In this document: piece after piece, positions 46,396-58,173 of the stretch
Numbering within the stretch: position 1 is the first letter of the stretch
Layout of the letters: the number at the start of each line of letters is the position of its first letter
Assembly (NCBI GenBank): GCA_021521415.1
Contig: JAIQDT010000027.1
Coordinates: 953,001-1,017,000 of the forward strand
DNA length: 64,000 bases
Direction of reading: 5' to 3'
From: Bidens hawaiensis
Lineage: Eukaryota > Streptophyta > Magnoliopsida > Asterales > Asteraceae
Position numbers and translations under genes: made by a program
Notes under the pieces: model-generated
The model's database searches: none
What the model saw: only the letters and a program-made list of their open reading frames with translations
What the model was told of the DNA's origin: nothing

Positions 46396-47973
46396 ATATC
46401 CTTCATCGCTCGTTCAGGCAGTTTCTTCACCATCTACTGCTGCTTTCTTCCCGTCATCCATCTCATTCATATTCTTCACTCCACTCGCTCCAACCCCGGT
46501 TCCGTCAGCTGCTTCAGCATCCTCTTCATCCTCGCCTCTGCCCAGATCTGCCAAAGATTGTTTCCACTACGCTATGTCCCACAAGGATTTGTCAAAAGCT
46601 GGATCGTTAGCCTCACTCACCAATTTGATCTGGCCTGAAGAACTGATTTTGCCGCCCAGATCTTTGCCTCGTTGGTAGCACGGGTTATCTCAACATGCAT
46701 TTAAACAGCATTTGTGGATGCATGATCCTTGGCTTGCTTCTTCTCCCTGGTCAACTTGGCGAGTGCCTTATCCTTTGCAGCGGCTATGGACCTCATCCTA
46801 ACGAGAGTCTCCTCGTATTCTACGAAAATCTTCTCACGATGGCTTCAAGCAGAGTTGACGGCCTGTACAAGAAAACGAGACGAGATTAGAAGAATCCTTG
46901 ATCTATCAATAAAGGCTATCAGGATAGAGAATCCTTACAGCAGTTAGCATCTCAAGAAGCTGTTTCTCGGTGTCAAAGGGGTTCTCAGGTTCCGAGCTAT
47001 TCTTTCTTTTGGCTCCTGACTTCGCTCGGGTCGTGACTGGACGTGGTTCAGGCACTAAAGTGGACTTCGGAGTCTCTTTCTTCACGAGCAGGCAGTCAAT
47101 GTCTTCGAGGGAGAACTTGGATGCAGATAAGTTTTCATTTATTTATTAATCGATATTAAAATTGATTATAAGGATACTTACTTGACATGTTTGACTCTGA
47201 GTTTGATTCCTGAAAAGCTTCTACAAACTTGGTTTGAAAGGTTCTAATTTTAGGATCTGGTGCAAGGAATATTTTGACCTTCTCTACAACTCCAGGATGT
47301 TCAGCTAACAAGGAAAAGTTATCAACTGTACAAGAAAAATAAGATGTTCATCGAAGAATCAAGTATCTTACCGCTATTACCTAAGGACCCTAGATCCTAC
47401 CCTTATGTATCCACCTCTTGGGTAAATAAGATCCACCCAGTATTGAATCTCTTTTACAAAGAAAAATTAGTTCCTCCAGAGTGTATCATTCTGGGTAACC
47501 ATGGAGATGGGGATTACTTGACGAGGTTTCGATTTAAAAACAAAGCGCTTGGAACCGTGAGTAACTAAGGTTTACAGGTGCGCTAGTTCTGACAAACCGA
47601 AGTCGACGCCTTGTTCCTCGATTATCCTTTCTACAGCACGAAGAACCCTCCATAACATGAGCATGGTCTGGATGTAACTAATTCCAGTCAAGGTGAAAAA
47701 GCTTTGGGTAAAATCAAGAAAGGGGTATTTGAAGCCTATCAAGAGTGATTGGGCTGGAAAACAAACCCAATTTTTTGATACACAGTCGCTGCGGGTTGTA
47801 GAGTCGAATGGTAGGAAAATGGTGCTGGCCGGAAAGAGTGGTCGAATGTTGTCAATCTATGGATCTGTGAATTTACAGATCTCAGAAGACGGGGTCTCAA
47901 GGATACCTTGCGGATGGAGTTCTTCGGGGTCTGAGTGGCCGGAAGAAGAAGAGGAGACGGAAACAGTAGACAT
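46396..47973 (-). pseudogene. Spliced antisense gene of the Tat element (T1 copy)
   Basis: On the strand opposite to gag-pol, ATG at 47973 opens MSTVSVSSSSS. Exon 1 (47401-47973) shares EICKFTDP, WVCFPA, FTQSFFTLTGISYIQ, LMLWRVLRAVERIIEEQG and DFGLSEL with the T3 gene. It has a TAG after FTDP and another after ELAHL. Introns keep GT and AG: 47326-47400 and about 47116-47181. Exon 2 is 47182-47325. The C-terminal coiled-coil exon is degraded and ends near 46396. Structure and reading are described under the T3 copy, which is better preserved. Confidence 0.75.
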
Positions 47974-48183
47974 GATTGAGAAAAAGAAAATGAAAAGAAA
48001 AGAAAGAAGGATACATGATGACTGCTGGATTGTGTGGTTATAAGTGGGTTAAGATAATCGCATATATAGGCGGCGGATAACCATGAGTTTATTGATAAAA
48101 ATTGCCTGACACACGTCTAATCGTTTTATGTTTTGTAGGGATATTAAATTTCAAAATGACAGTTGTATCACATAAACACCCAC

Positions 48184-48199
48184 CATTTTGGGGGCAATT
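48184..48199 (+). promoter_or_regulatory. Polypurine tract of T1
   Basis: CCATTTTGGGGGCAAT precedes the 3' LTR. The same text is found, inverted, next to the T3 LTR at 56374-56389. Confidence 0.85.
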
Positions 48200-48833
48200 G
48201 CTAGGGTATAGAATTTATGCTGAGGAACCCCTATCCTTAAGTGACTTATGGATCAATTATCCTTGAGATATGTTCCAGGTTATGAATGATCACGGATCCC
48301 CGATATTATCTGTTTACTAATAATTGTGTTTGAGTGGCGTTGTGTTTGATAGGTATAATGTCTCTATGACTGAGTCCTCCTCATAATTCACAATTGGAGA
48401 CTCCTAGAACGTGGTCAAAAGACGTTGAAGGGGTTAGTGGAAGAGTGGCAGAATTATAGGAATAGTTGTTAGTTGTTATTTTTTTGTTTATAAACAAGAT
48501 TATTGATCAGCTAGGAACACACTTGTATTCTCGCACACTTTCGCATTCCTGAGAACTCTCTCAAGCACATCACTCAAACTTAGAAATATTGTAACACTGA
48601 TCATAATCTCCTCCTTTGTAACCCGATTCTTTGCTCAATAAATTGATGATAGGCAATTGTCATCACCCGAGGTTTTTATGCCGGCGATCTAAAGATCAAG
48701 GGCTTTTACTTGTACAAATCCTTGTGTTTGTGTTTGTGTTTGCAACCGAATGACAATTGTTATAACAACTTAGCACTAAACCTCACCTAACGAATTTGGT
48801 TATTTTATCCTTTGTTGATTTTTGACCAAAACA
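48200..48833 (+). repeat. 3' LTR of T1
   Basis: 634 bp, TGCTAGGGTA to GACCAAAACA. It is homologous to the other three Tat LTRs. It runs into a (CA)n(TA)n microsatellite at 48831-48858, which hides any target duplication. Confidence 0.88.
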
Positions 48834-48858
48834 CACACACACACACACACATATATAT
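48831..48858. repeat. (CA)n(TA)n microsatellite
   Basis: About ten CA units followed by four TA units, starting within the last bases of the T1 LTR. Confidence 0.9.
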
Positions 48859-49662
48859 AGAAAAGGGTTTAAATAAAAATAAATAGTTTTGTAGGAATGG
48901 TAAGAACCAATAGAGTAGTGACACATGGTATTGTTTTAAAATTAAAATAAAGGGTAGTTAGGTAACTTTAAAAATCTATCAAATTATAATTACAAAATCA
49001 CAAAACCGGTTTTATTCCTATTTTTATGGGTCATTCTCTAATATGTAGATAAGCATGTAATTGTCACCTCTCCAACTTTTGTGTACATGATTAAGCTTTC
49101 AAAAACCTAAAGAAGATGAATTTGATGATGGATGGTAATAACGATAAGTATGTTATTTAATTTTTACGATTGTTATTGATTATATGATTATATTACTAAT
49201 TAATGTTTCGATGGAATAAAAGTTGCTTTTGTAATCTCAATTAAAGTCATAGTTTACGAAAAAAAAAACAAACTGTTTCCATTAAATATTTGAATTTGTT
49301 CAAGTGGTATTGTAAAAGTATTTCCATTTAACATGTCATTGTTTGTTAGTTTTACGAATTAAACAAAATTAAAAGAGTAAATGGAAACAAATGTTAACAT
49401 GATTTCGTGTGTTATTTTTAATGTATTTCAATGTCAATTGCAGTTTTGGCTTGATGCTCTTTTTTACTTGATATAATAATGTAATTTTCTAGGTTATAGT
49501 TCGATAGCGAATTCCATCATAGTTAAACTATTGTTCTTTATTTTTATATATTAATGTTTTGTAAGATGGTATTGCATACCAACCAGATAATTAGACTAAT
49601 TAGAAGAAAATGCCCCTAATAAACACATTAGGAAGGATAAAGTTAAGAAACACCATGCTTTT
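48859..49662. other. AT-rich stretch between two Tat elements; nothing recognised
   Basis: About 800 bases of low-GC DNA with no ORF, repeat or element end that I can identify. It may be host intergenic DNA. Confidence 0.6.
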
Positions 49663-50316
49663 TGTTAGGGCACAGAAATTTGACATTGTAGATATATTAT
49701 CCTGGCATATGTCTGGATAAGTTATCCTTAGCATGTGTTCCAGATCCTGTCAGGATCAAGGACCCTTAGTACTTATTATTTACTAAATGTTGTTCTCTTT
49801 GTATAACATTATATTTGACAGATGTAGCGGTTAAGAGACCTGGTCTACCCCCTATTTCGCAGTCTAAGTGATGGAGCACGAGGTCAAAGTGACTGTTACG
49901 TTTATAGTGAGATAATGGCGAATTTTTAGGAAACTTAGTAATTATCTTTATTATTTATAAAAACATTGAGTTATGATCAGTTAAGGCACGTTACACAGCA
50001 CACCCTATACATAGTAAACCAACTACATACGCAGAGAGGGGTCCAGCAACACACACACACTTAGAATTATTGTAAACACTGATCATAATCTCCAACCTTG
50101 TATTCTCATTTTCTTGAATAATAAAGAGGTGATAGACGATTTGTCATCACCCAGGGTTTTTGTGCCGGCTATCTGACCAAGATCAAGGGCTTTTCCTCGC
50201 AACAAATCATTGTGTTAGTATATGTTTCCTTTACATATTCACCATTATCATTGAAGCACTAAACCTCACTTTACAAATTTGGTTACACTATCCTTGAGTG
50301 ATTTGTGACCAAAACA
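49663..50316 (+). repeat. 5' LTR of T2
   Basis: 654 bp, TGTTAGGGCA to GACCAAAACA, adjacent to the primer site. It shares the ATCATAATCTCC, ATTTGTCATCACCC and GCACTAAACCTCAC segments with the other Tat LTRs. Confidence 0.92.
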
Positions 50317-50319
50317 ATT

Positions 50320-50337
50320 TGGCGCCCACTGTGGAGC
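50320..50337 (+). promoter_or_regulatory. Primer-binding site of T2
   Basis: TGGCGCCCACTGTGGAGC begins 3 bases after the LTR end. The TGGCGCC head fits the CCA-proximal end of a tRNA; the remainder is the form common in Tat-lineage elements. Confidence 0.82.
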
Positions 50338-50401
50338 AATTGGTGCTATAATCCATACTATTTCCTAGCAGTTTTCAACCTTTCTACCCATATCACTTTC
50401 A

Positions 50402-52230
50402 ATGGCCTCTTAACAAACCTCTGCTTCAACCACCATGCCATATTCGGTTTCTCTTTCATCAAGGTCTTCATTGCCAATGCCTCCTCCACTTGAGGGAGAA
50501 CCAAGGACTACTGCTACTGGAAATAAGACACAGACTCCAGTCTTTCAGAGCTCAAAAACCACTGTTGCCACTTCGGTGGTTAACTCTAACAATGATGTTT
50601 CTGCTATGTTTTCGCAGGTTAAGGCGTACATGGAGCAGCAGAACAGGACTAACCAGAAGATCCTGCATGAGATAGAGGATCTCAAGAAGACTAAGAGGCC
50701 AGCGGAGGATCAGACTCCCCTGATGCCTAGGATGCTGGATTTCTCTACTCCAGGATCCTTGGCTCAACTTGCTCAAGGATCATATATCCTTCAACCAGGG
50801 TCCATGGGTCAGCAAGCTACAGGATCCTCGTTCCTCCAGTAAGGATCATCTATCCTTCAACCAGGATCGATGGGTCAGCAAACACAAGGATCCTCTTTCC
50901 TCTAGCTAGGATCAGCCATCCATCAGTCAGGTTCCTCTGGGTTGTATCATCAAGGATCCTTCAACTTCCAGCCTCAAGGATCCTTATTCCAGAATCAAGG
51001 ATCCTCGGGACGTCAGCATCAAAGGTCCTCAGAGGTCCATGAAGGAGACATCATCCCCATGTAGACTATTTCCTCTAGTGGACCAACTACTATGGCAGAC
51101 GCCTCTTACATTGGATACTCTTCTGGGATGCCAACGTTCAATCAACCAAGACGTAACACATTTAATAACATATCTTTATACACTAATCTTGGTTCCATGC
51201 AGGACGCAGGTATCAATCAGGCAATGAATAAGGAACTTCAGAAGCTAAAGGATATGAAATCCAGCGTGCCAGGAGTGGTCGGACCAATTCCTGAGATACC
51301 AGAAAGAAGCCACAAGCTATCCAGATTTGCTCCACCAATATGTGATGCTGAAATATCAAAACGGTTTCAAACCCCCATTATGAAGGTGTATTATGGAACA
51401 ACCGATCCAGAAGAGCATGTGGCTTAGTATAGGTAGAGGATGGAGATTAACCCCATCCCTGAAAAACTCAAAGAGGCTTGCCTATGCAAGGGCTTTAGAT
51501 CCACATAAACAGGATTTGCACTTAAATGGCTTCTAAGTCTTCAACCCTACTCTGTTACTTCTTTTTCGCATTTAGTTAACTTTTTCAATAGCCAGTTTTC
51601 TTGTAGTAGGAAATTAGAAAAGTTAACTAGTGATTTGTATAGAGTTGTCCAACCTTATAATGAATTCCTAAGGGATTTTGTTACAAGGTTTGGCAATGAG
51701 GCCCTAGTGATCCCTAGGTTTGATATGGCTAAGGCTGTTAAAACATTCAAGATGGGGCTGCATAAGGGCTCCCCGTTTTATGACGATCTTGTGATGACCC
51801 CATGCAGGACGTTAGATGTGGTTAGAAACAGGGCTCTCAGGTTTATAATGTTAGAGGATGATAAGAAGATCCAAGAACGGTTAGGGGCTCCAACAAAACA
51901 AGAATCTCCTGACAAGAAACAAGGATCCTCATTCAGGAACAACAACTCGAAGACTTATTCCAAATTCAACAATCAGAATGTCCGAGCAGTCGAAGAAGGA
52001 GACGATGATAATGAGGATTACCCAATTATTTCCGAGTATTGCTTCTCTGTTGATACTCATGGTTTGATTTGTACCATGAAGGATCTTGGAGAGAAATGAA
52101 GGTGGCCTCGGAAAAATGAGAAAACAATATCCTTCAAAGACAAATCCAAATGGTGTGCATTCCATGAGGAATTGGCCATCTGACCGATGATTGTATCGGG
52201 TTAAGGAGGGAAATTGGGTACCTACTAAGC
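50402..52230 (+). pseudogene. gag: Tat-type gag (T2)
   Basis: Capsid gene. ATG 50402 is followed at codon 4 by TAA where N1 has CAA, so translation would have to start at the internal ATG 50435. Segments in order: QVKAYMEQQNRTNQKILHEIEDL (helical), the GSS/QPGS repeat region (50750-51040), a capsid-like part (SHKLSRFAPPICDAEI, TTDPEEHV, LYRVVQPYNEFLRDFVTRFGNEAL, FKMGLHKGSPFYDDLV) and a basic/acidic tail (NNNSKTYSKFNNQNVRAVEEGDDD). At least eight in-frame stops occur, most explained by C to T (CAA or CAG) or G to A (TGG) changes. No zinc knuckle of the usual spacing is seen; in T1 and T2 the region KSKWCAFHE near 52150 may be its remnant. Confidence 0.87.
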
Positions 52231-52269
52231 AAGGACCATTTCAATGAGCTCTTGGGAAGAAAAAAGTCT

Positions 52270-52992
52270 AGGATCTAGGATCCTGAAGATGTCCCACAGA
52301 AAGCAACTCCGCCCCCACCAAATGTACAAGTCATCAATTTCATCTCCGGTGTCTCGGATATATGTGGAACCTCCTTCTCCTTGTCCAAGAGGCATGCTAA
52401 GGAAAAAAAGTTGGAGAACGGGAAACGACCTGTCATATCCACTACCTTAACAACTGATAAGAGAATCTTCTTTGATGAAGAGGATAAGACAAGCATCCAG
52501 GATCCTCATCATGACGGTTTGATTATAACTCTATTTATTGCTAATAATTATGTGCGCAGGAACCTAGTCGATCGAGGAAGTTCGGTCAACATCATCCAAT
52601 ATGATGTGATCAAGAAGATGAATATACCAGATTCAAAATATGTTCCCCGATCATCTGTGCTTGTTGGTTTCAGTGGCGAGACTAAGAAAACAATGGGGGA
52701 CATCAAACTCCCAATATACATTGAAGGGTTAAACTCTTACAAAAAAATTTGTGTTATTGATAATTTGTCTGGTTGCAATGTTATTCTTGCCAGGCCATGA
52801 TTACATGGAATGAAGGCTGTAGCCTCTACCTATCACCAGTGTATCAAACTACCAACACCTTGGGGAGTAGTAAGAATAGATGGTGACCAAGTGGAAGCTA
52901 AGAACTATTGCTCCTCATCCATGAATCCTACAGCTAAACAAAAGATAGCACATCAACTACGAAAACATCCTAGGAACGTGCTAGAGGATTGA
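52270..52992 (+). pseudogene. PR: Tat-type protease region (T2)
   Basis: Text HDGLIITLFIANNYVRRNLVD then GSSVNIIQYDVIKK is the plant Ty3 aspartic protease, but the catalytic Asp-Thr-Gly reads Asp-Arg-Gly at about 52570. A second conserved part, YIEGLNSYKKICVIDNLSGCNVILARP (split by position about 52735-52797), ends in a stop where T1 keeps Trp. It is not active as written. Confidence 0.82.
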
Positions 52993-53048
52993 GAAAATGA
53001 CCTAAAAGAAGTATCCTTGGATCCACATTTTCCTTCAAGCACTCAGAC

Positions 53049-53900
53049 ATGAAATGTATTTCAAAAGAGGTAATTACTCATAAACTAGGCCTTGATAATT
53101 CCATTAAACCCGTCCATCAGAAGCAAAGAAAATTCGCTCCTAAGGGGAACGCGATCATACAAGAAGAAGTTGAAAAACTTCTTAAGGTCGGTATGATCAG
53201 AGAGGTTAAGTATCCTCGATGGTTGGCTAATGTGGTTGTTTTTTCAAAAAATAATGGAAAGTGGAGGGTGTGTGTCAATTTAACCGATTTAAACAAGGCA
53301 TGCCCTAAGGATCCTTTCCCATTACCACATATAGACTCTATGGTGGATGCAGCAGCAGAACATGAGATGCCTACTTTCATGGAAGCTTCCTCTGGATTTT
53401 AACAAATTCAGATGGAACCATCTGATCAGGAAGATACAACATTCATGATTCCTACTGGAATATATTGCTATATTACCATTCCTTTTGGACTAAGAAATGG
53501 AGGTGCAACTTATTAGCGCTTAGTCAACATGATGTTTAAATACCAACTAGGGAAGACCATGAAATTCTATATAGACGACATGGTAGTCAAATCCAAGAAG
53601 GCTGAGGATCATCTTAGAGACTTGGAAGAAGCCTTCAATATCCTTGATCAGTATAACATGAAACTAAATCCAACTAAATGCCATTTTAGTGTAAAGGCGG
53701 GAAAGTTCCTTGGTTATATGGTCACTAAAAGGGGGTATAGAGGCTAGCCCGGAACAAATACAAGCCATCATTAACCTGAAGTCATTCGTGAATGCAAAAG
53801 ATGAGGTTGACTGGAAGAATTGCGGCTTTAAATAGGTTCATCTCCAGATCTTCGGAGAAATGTAAGGATTTCTATGATATCCTTAGAAAGAATAAAAAGT
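53049..53900 (+). pseudogene. RT: Tat-type reverse transcriptase (T2)
   Basis: RT domain from LGLDNSIKPVHQKQRKF through KNNGKWRVCVNLTDLNKACPKD, PFGLRNGGATY and the catalytic YIDDMVVKSKKAEDHL (about 53562-53610). Stops at about 53400 (CAA to TAA) and 53514 interrupt it. Frameshifts follow near 53735 (after TKRG) and 53800. T1 shows an intact version of the KRGIEASLEQIEAI part, so the damage in T2 is local. Confidence 0.9.
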
Positions 53901-54685
53901 TCGAATAGACGGAGAAACATGAGGCTGCACTCAAAGCCTTGAAGGATTACTTATCCTTAGCACCAGCATTAATGAAGCCAGTAGATGGGGAACCCTTATC
54001 CTTGTACCTAGCTGTCTCGGGAAATGCAGTAAGTGCTGTCCTTGTAAAGGATCATGAATGTGAACAACATCCTGTTTATTATGTAAGTAAAAGTCTTCTA
54101 TATGCTGAAGCCATGTATTCTCATTCAGAAAAATTAATTCTTACACTTATTATGGTTTCCACTAAGTTAAGGCATTACTTTGAAACTCATACTATAATTG
54201 TGAAACCTAACTATCCTATAAAGAATGTTCTTAGAAAACCAGAGATGTCAGGTAGGATGGCTAAATAGGCTGTAAAGCTGAGTGCATACGATATCCAATA
54301 AGAGCTAAGGATTGCTATAAATTCTCAAGTATTAGCTGACTTTGTGGCTGATTTCAGTAGTGATCTACAAAAGGAAGCTGACTTGGAGGTTCAACAGTTA
54401 GAAGAAACCAAGGACCCGTTGATCTTTTTTACAGATGGAGCATCCAACGTAAGAGGAACAGGATTAGGTATCCTACTAAAATCGCCACAGGGGGACATAA
54501 TACCCCAGTCTATAGCCTGTGAGTTCCAAGCTACAAATAATGAAGCGGAATATGAAGCTTTAATCGCAGGTTTGCAACTAGCTAAACATATGAGGATCAG
54601 GTATCCTCAGGTGTATATAGATTCATTATTAATAGCTAACCACTTTAATGGCTCATATGTTGTTAAAGGAGAAAAGATAATCTAA
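53901..54685 (+). pseudogene. RH-aRH: Tat-type RNase H and second (archaeal-like) RNase H (T2)
   Basis: The first RNase H (53939-54340) contains SLYLAVSGNAVSAVLVKD and YYVSKSLLYAEAMYSHSEKL and has lost its usual active-site spacing. The second (54344-54685) keeps FFTDGASNVRGTGLGILL and NNEAEYEALIAGLQLAKHM, with Asp and Glu residues positioned as in active RNase H. Tat-lineage Ty3 elements are known for such a second RNase H. Stops at 54266, near 54300 and at 54683 break the frame. Confidence 0.9.
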
Positions 54686-54697
54686 TATCTAGATATA

Positions 54698-55526
54698 TTG
54701 AAAGAACTGTCAAAGTTCTTCGATTCTTTTAGTATCATACAGGTACCAAGGGATGAAAATGTTGGGGCAGATGCTTTAGCAAATCTAGCTTCATCTTTGA
54801 AGGTTTCGGAAGCCGCGAAGATTCCAATCATCCATATACTCTCACCAGCAATAGGAGAACAAGAATTTAGGGAGATAACAAATAACAAAGAGATTGTGCT
54901 TTGGGATCCATTTTCCTCAAATAATCAAGGATCTTGGTTCCTACCAATCAAGAAGTTCATTCAAGATGGAGAGATTCCCGTGACAGAGAATCCTAAATCC
55001 TTCACACTTAAGGTATCACAATACATTTTATTACATGATATTCTGTATAGGAAATCTCTTGCAGGTCCATACTTGAGGTGTATCGAAGATCCCGAAATTC
55101 AGGAGTTGCTAAAAGACTTTCACGAAGGAGATTGTGGTAATCACACAAGAGGCAGAGCCCTGTTCTCTAGGATTCTAAGAACAAGATACTTCTGGTTAAT
55201 TATGAAGAGAGATGCCATGGAATATTCAAAGAAGTGTGATTCTTGTCAAAGACATGGAAACATTTTGCACCAACCGTCGGAACCTATGTATCCTATATCC
55301 TCATCATGGCATTTTATGAAGTGGGGGATGAATATTGTTGGTAAGCTACCTACAGCGCCAAGGGGAAAAGTGTTCATGCTTGCCATGACTGATTACTTCA
55401 CAAAGTGGATAGAAGTAGAAGCTTTTGTTCAAGTCCGCGAAAAAGAGGTGATATCCTTCATTAAAAGAAACATTATTACTAGGTTTGGTATTTCTTCAGA
55501 AATTATTTGTGACGATGGTTCCCAGT
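54698..55526 (+). pseudogene. INT: Tat-type integrase, N-terminal half (T2)
   Basis: Open for 276 codons. It has the zinc domain (HEGDCGNHTRGRAL ... CDSCQRHGN), the first catalytic region MKWGMNIVGKLP, where the expected catalytic Asp after GM reads Asn, and the second region ICDDGSQ at the break. The core is cut between the second Asp and the Glu by T3, at exactly the LTR end, so the last 130 or more residues are absent. Confidence 0.9.
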
Positions 55527-56373
55527 TGTTTTGGATAAAAATTAACTAAGGATAATATATCCAAATATGTTTAGTGAGGTATAGTGCTAACACGACAATA
55601 GCTAGTATATAATCATAATATTGATGAACACAATGATTTGATCACGAGGGAAAAAACCCTTGATTATGATAATCTTACTTCGAAAAAAACTAACAAGGTA
55701 ATCTTTGGTCGAATTGCTTCGGTCAAAGATTAACAAGGTAATCTTTGGTCGGATGGTACACGATTATTATAACCTCCGGCACATAAACCCCCGGACGGTG
55801 AAAACTATCACCGTCGACTTTTTTAAAGATAAAAGGTGGTTACAAGTGTTGTGGAGTTGTTGATCAACGAATGCTATGTGTGAATACAAAATATCTTAGC
55901 AGCTAGAATACGTGAGTTTGTGGGTGTTCTAATGTTGATCCCAACTCAGTTTATAAAGAAAAAAATTATTAACAACAATTCCTAATAATCCGCAAGTCCT
56001 CCACTAGCCGCTCCCCATTACTTTGACCACGTGCCATAAGAGTCCAGTAGCGTAATAAGTGGAAGAACAAGTCTAAGAGCCGTTGTTGACAATTAAACAT
56101 CAATCTTCACGAAGTCGTCCTTTACTAGCTAAGTTCAATTAAGATCTTGGATCCATACTCCAGCTAGAGAATACTCCATGAGGATAATTGATGCAAGCAC
56201 GCCTTAAAATTGTTATACCTGTCCAACACATCACCATACTAAACATAATCATTAGTAAACAAATAATACTGAGGATCATTGATCCTTTATAACCTGTTAC
56301 ATATCTCAAGGATAATCTATCCATAAGATAGTTAAGGATTAAGGATCCTCAACATAAAATTCATGCCCTAACA
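55527..56373 (-). repeat. 3' LTR of T3
   Basis: 847 bp, about 200 longer than other Tat LTRs. Added material includes a 40-bp tandem duplication (55691-55730 and 55731-55770, AACAAGGTAATCTTTGGTCG) and about 80 bases near 56135-56215. Ends fit TG...CA on the minus strand (TGTTAGGGCA). Confidence 0.9.
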
Positions 56374-56389
56374 ATTGCCCCCAAAATGG
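56374..56389 (-). promoter_or_regulatory. Polypurine tract of T3
   Basis: On the minus strand CCATTTTGGGGGCAAT stands right before the 3' LTR, identical to T1. Confidence 0.88.
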
Positions 56390-56598
56390 CGGGTGATAGT
56401 GGAACGCAGCTGTCATTTTGAATTTCAAACTTACTACGAAAACTGATAGATGGGACGGTTTTGCCAGAAATATTTACCATTTAGCCCTTAGGTTAATAAT
56501 AACCGTCTATATATGCCGCCCTATATCTTTGATTATAACCATACCTTCAGCCGACGCATCAGGTATCCTTCTTACCCTTTTCTTTAATTTCTTTAACA

Positions 56599-58173
56599 AT
56601 GTCTACTACTTCATCTTCTTCTTCTCCGTCTCCCTCTAAACCTTCCGAACAAACCTCCAATAACTCCGAGTTGTCAGAAATGGAACAAAAATGCCACATA
56701 GCCAACCCGTCTACCGAGATTTGTAAACTCACAGATCCCAAGATAGATGAGTTCCGCTCGTTGTTCCCTCCGAAAACCCTATTCCGACTTTACGAATCCA
56801 GCGTCCACTGCGATGTATATTCCAAAGTCTGGGTGTGTTTTCCGGCGACTCCATTCCTGATCGGCTACAAGTATCATTTTCCTCCTTTCACTCAAATTTT
56901 CTTTGATTCCACCGGTATATCCTACATACAGGCTATGCCTATGGTTTGGAGGGTCCTTATCACTATCGAGAGAATCATCGAAGAGCAAGAGATTGATTTT
57001 GGTCTTCCAGATTTATATTCAAATCCAAGCCTCGACAACCTCACCCAATACTAAAAGCCACTTTAAATGATTCCTTGTGGAGGAATCAGTTTTTCTTTGT
57101 AAAACGTGACTCAATACCAGGAGGGATTGAACTTCCTTCAAAATGGGTTAGAAAGGGTAGGATCTTGGATCCTTAAGAAATAGCAGGATCCTTGATGCTT
57201 TAACTTTAGTTCTGAATTTTCCTTTTTCTTTGCAGTTGACAACTTTGCTTCTTTAGGCAAGTTACCTGGCACAGAAGAAAAGACAAAACAGTTCCTAGCA
57301 CTGGATACCAAGGTTAGAACTTTTCAAGCACGTTTTGTGGAAGCTTTTTGTGATATCTCTTCAAGTTCCAATATGTCAAGTAAGTCAATAATTTTAAGAT
57401 AAATAAAATTAGAACAAGAAAATTTATCTGTTAACTTTTTCCTTTTCAGGCGCCAAGAAATCTCAGAAGTTAGCTAGCAGGTTCTCCTTGGAAGATATTG
57501 ATTGCATGGTCAACTCTCCGGAAATCAAGAAAGAAGCCTCGAAAGCAGCAACAAGTTCCGAACCTAAGACTACTACGACCAGAGCCAAGTCTGCCGCATC
57601 TAAGAGGAAAAGGTCCTCCGATCCCGAGACTCACTACGATACGGTCCTGAATGTAAGTATCCCTTATCCTGTAATATCGCTTTTATGGATCCAATATCCT
57701 TGTAACTTATACTTCTTTGTTGATGATAGGCTATGAATGCTTTCAAAGAGCATTATGAAAAGATTATAAGTCAGATGAGTGAGAAGCTGTTAGGACTAGG
57801 GAAGGCCGTGGTTGCCAAGGATAAGGCCATGATCCAACTTTCCAAGGATAAAAAGCAGTTGGAGGATCAGCTATCCTTAGCGGAGACCCAATACCAGGAA
57901 GCTGTGAAGCAGGCTACTGAGGAGGCCAAGATGTGGGCCGCTAGGTCGGTCTTCCAAGCACGGATCAAGATGACAAAGGAGGCCAGCGACTCTGCCTTCG
58001 ACAAGGCGACCTGGGACGTGAACAAATGGAAGTCTTCTCTGGAAGCTCTTGGCGGTGAAGACGATGAGGAGATGGCTGAGGAAAATGAGGCTGGGACTAG
58101 CGGCGTCAAAGCTGGTGAGGGAGAAGGTGCTGCAGAGGGTGAAGATGCAGGGTGGGTGGGCGATGAAGGATAA
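56599..58173 (+). CDS. Spliced antisense gene of the Tat element (T3 copy), four exons
   Basis: Runs opposite to T3 gag-pol. Exon 1 56599-57156, exon 2 57236-57379, exon 3 57450-57652, exon 4 57730-58173; introns are 79, 70 and 77 bases, all GT...AG, three with Pyr-rich ends. The phases join correctly (for example a split Ser codon at exon 2/3). Ser-rich start, then EICKLTDPKIDEF, FPATPFLIGYKYHFPPF, GISYIQAMPMVWRVL and WRNQFFFVKRDSIP, resembling the plant domain named putative gypsy-type transposon. Exon 3 has a basic KSAASKRKR stretch, a possible nuclear signal; exon 4 is a coiled coil (KDKKQLEDQLSLAETQYQEA) with an acidic Gly/Glu tail. A small deletion near 57010 (after DFGL) shifts exon 1. 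Extra antisense ORFs are known in Tat elements; their role is not. Confidence 0.78.

Larger units (their letters stand above)
49663..55526 (+). mobile_element. Tat-type Ty3 element T2, 3' part missing
   Basis: Has its 5' LTR, primer site, gag, protease, RT, two RNase H domains and the first half of integrase, then ends exactly at the LTR terminus of the oppositely oriented T3. Its remaining 3' part, if still present, lies beyond the window. It is the most continuous Tat copy here and the reference used for N1 and T1. Confidence 0.92.

Noticed and set aside
46387..46947. Plus-strand ORFs at 46387-46638 and 46695-46947
   Set aside because: Shadows of the degraded coiled-coil exon of the antisense gene on the minus strand.
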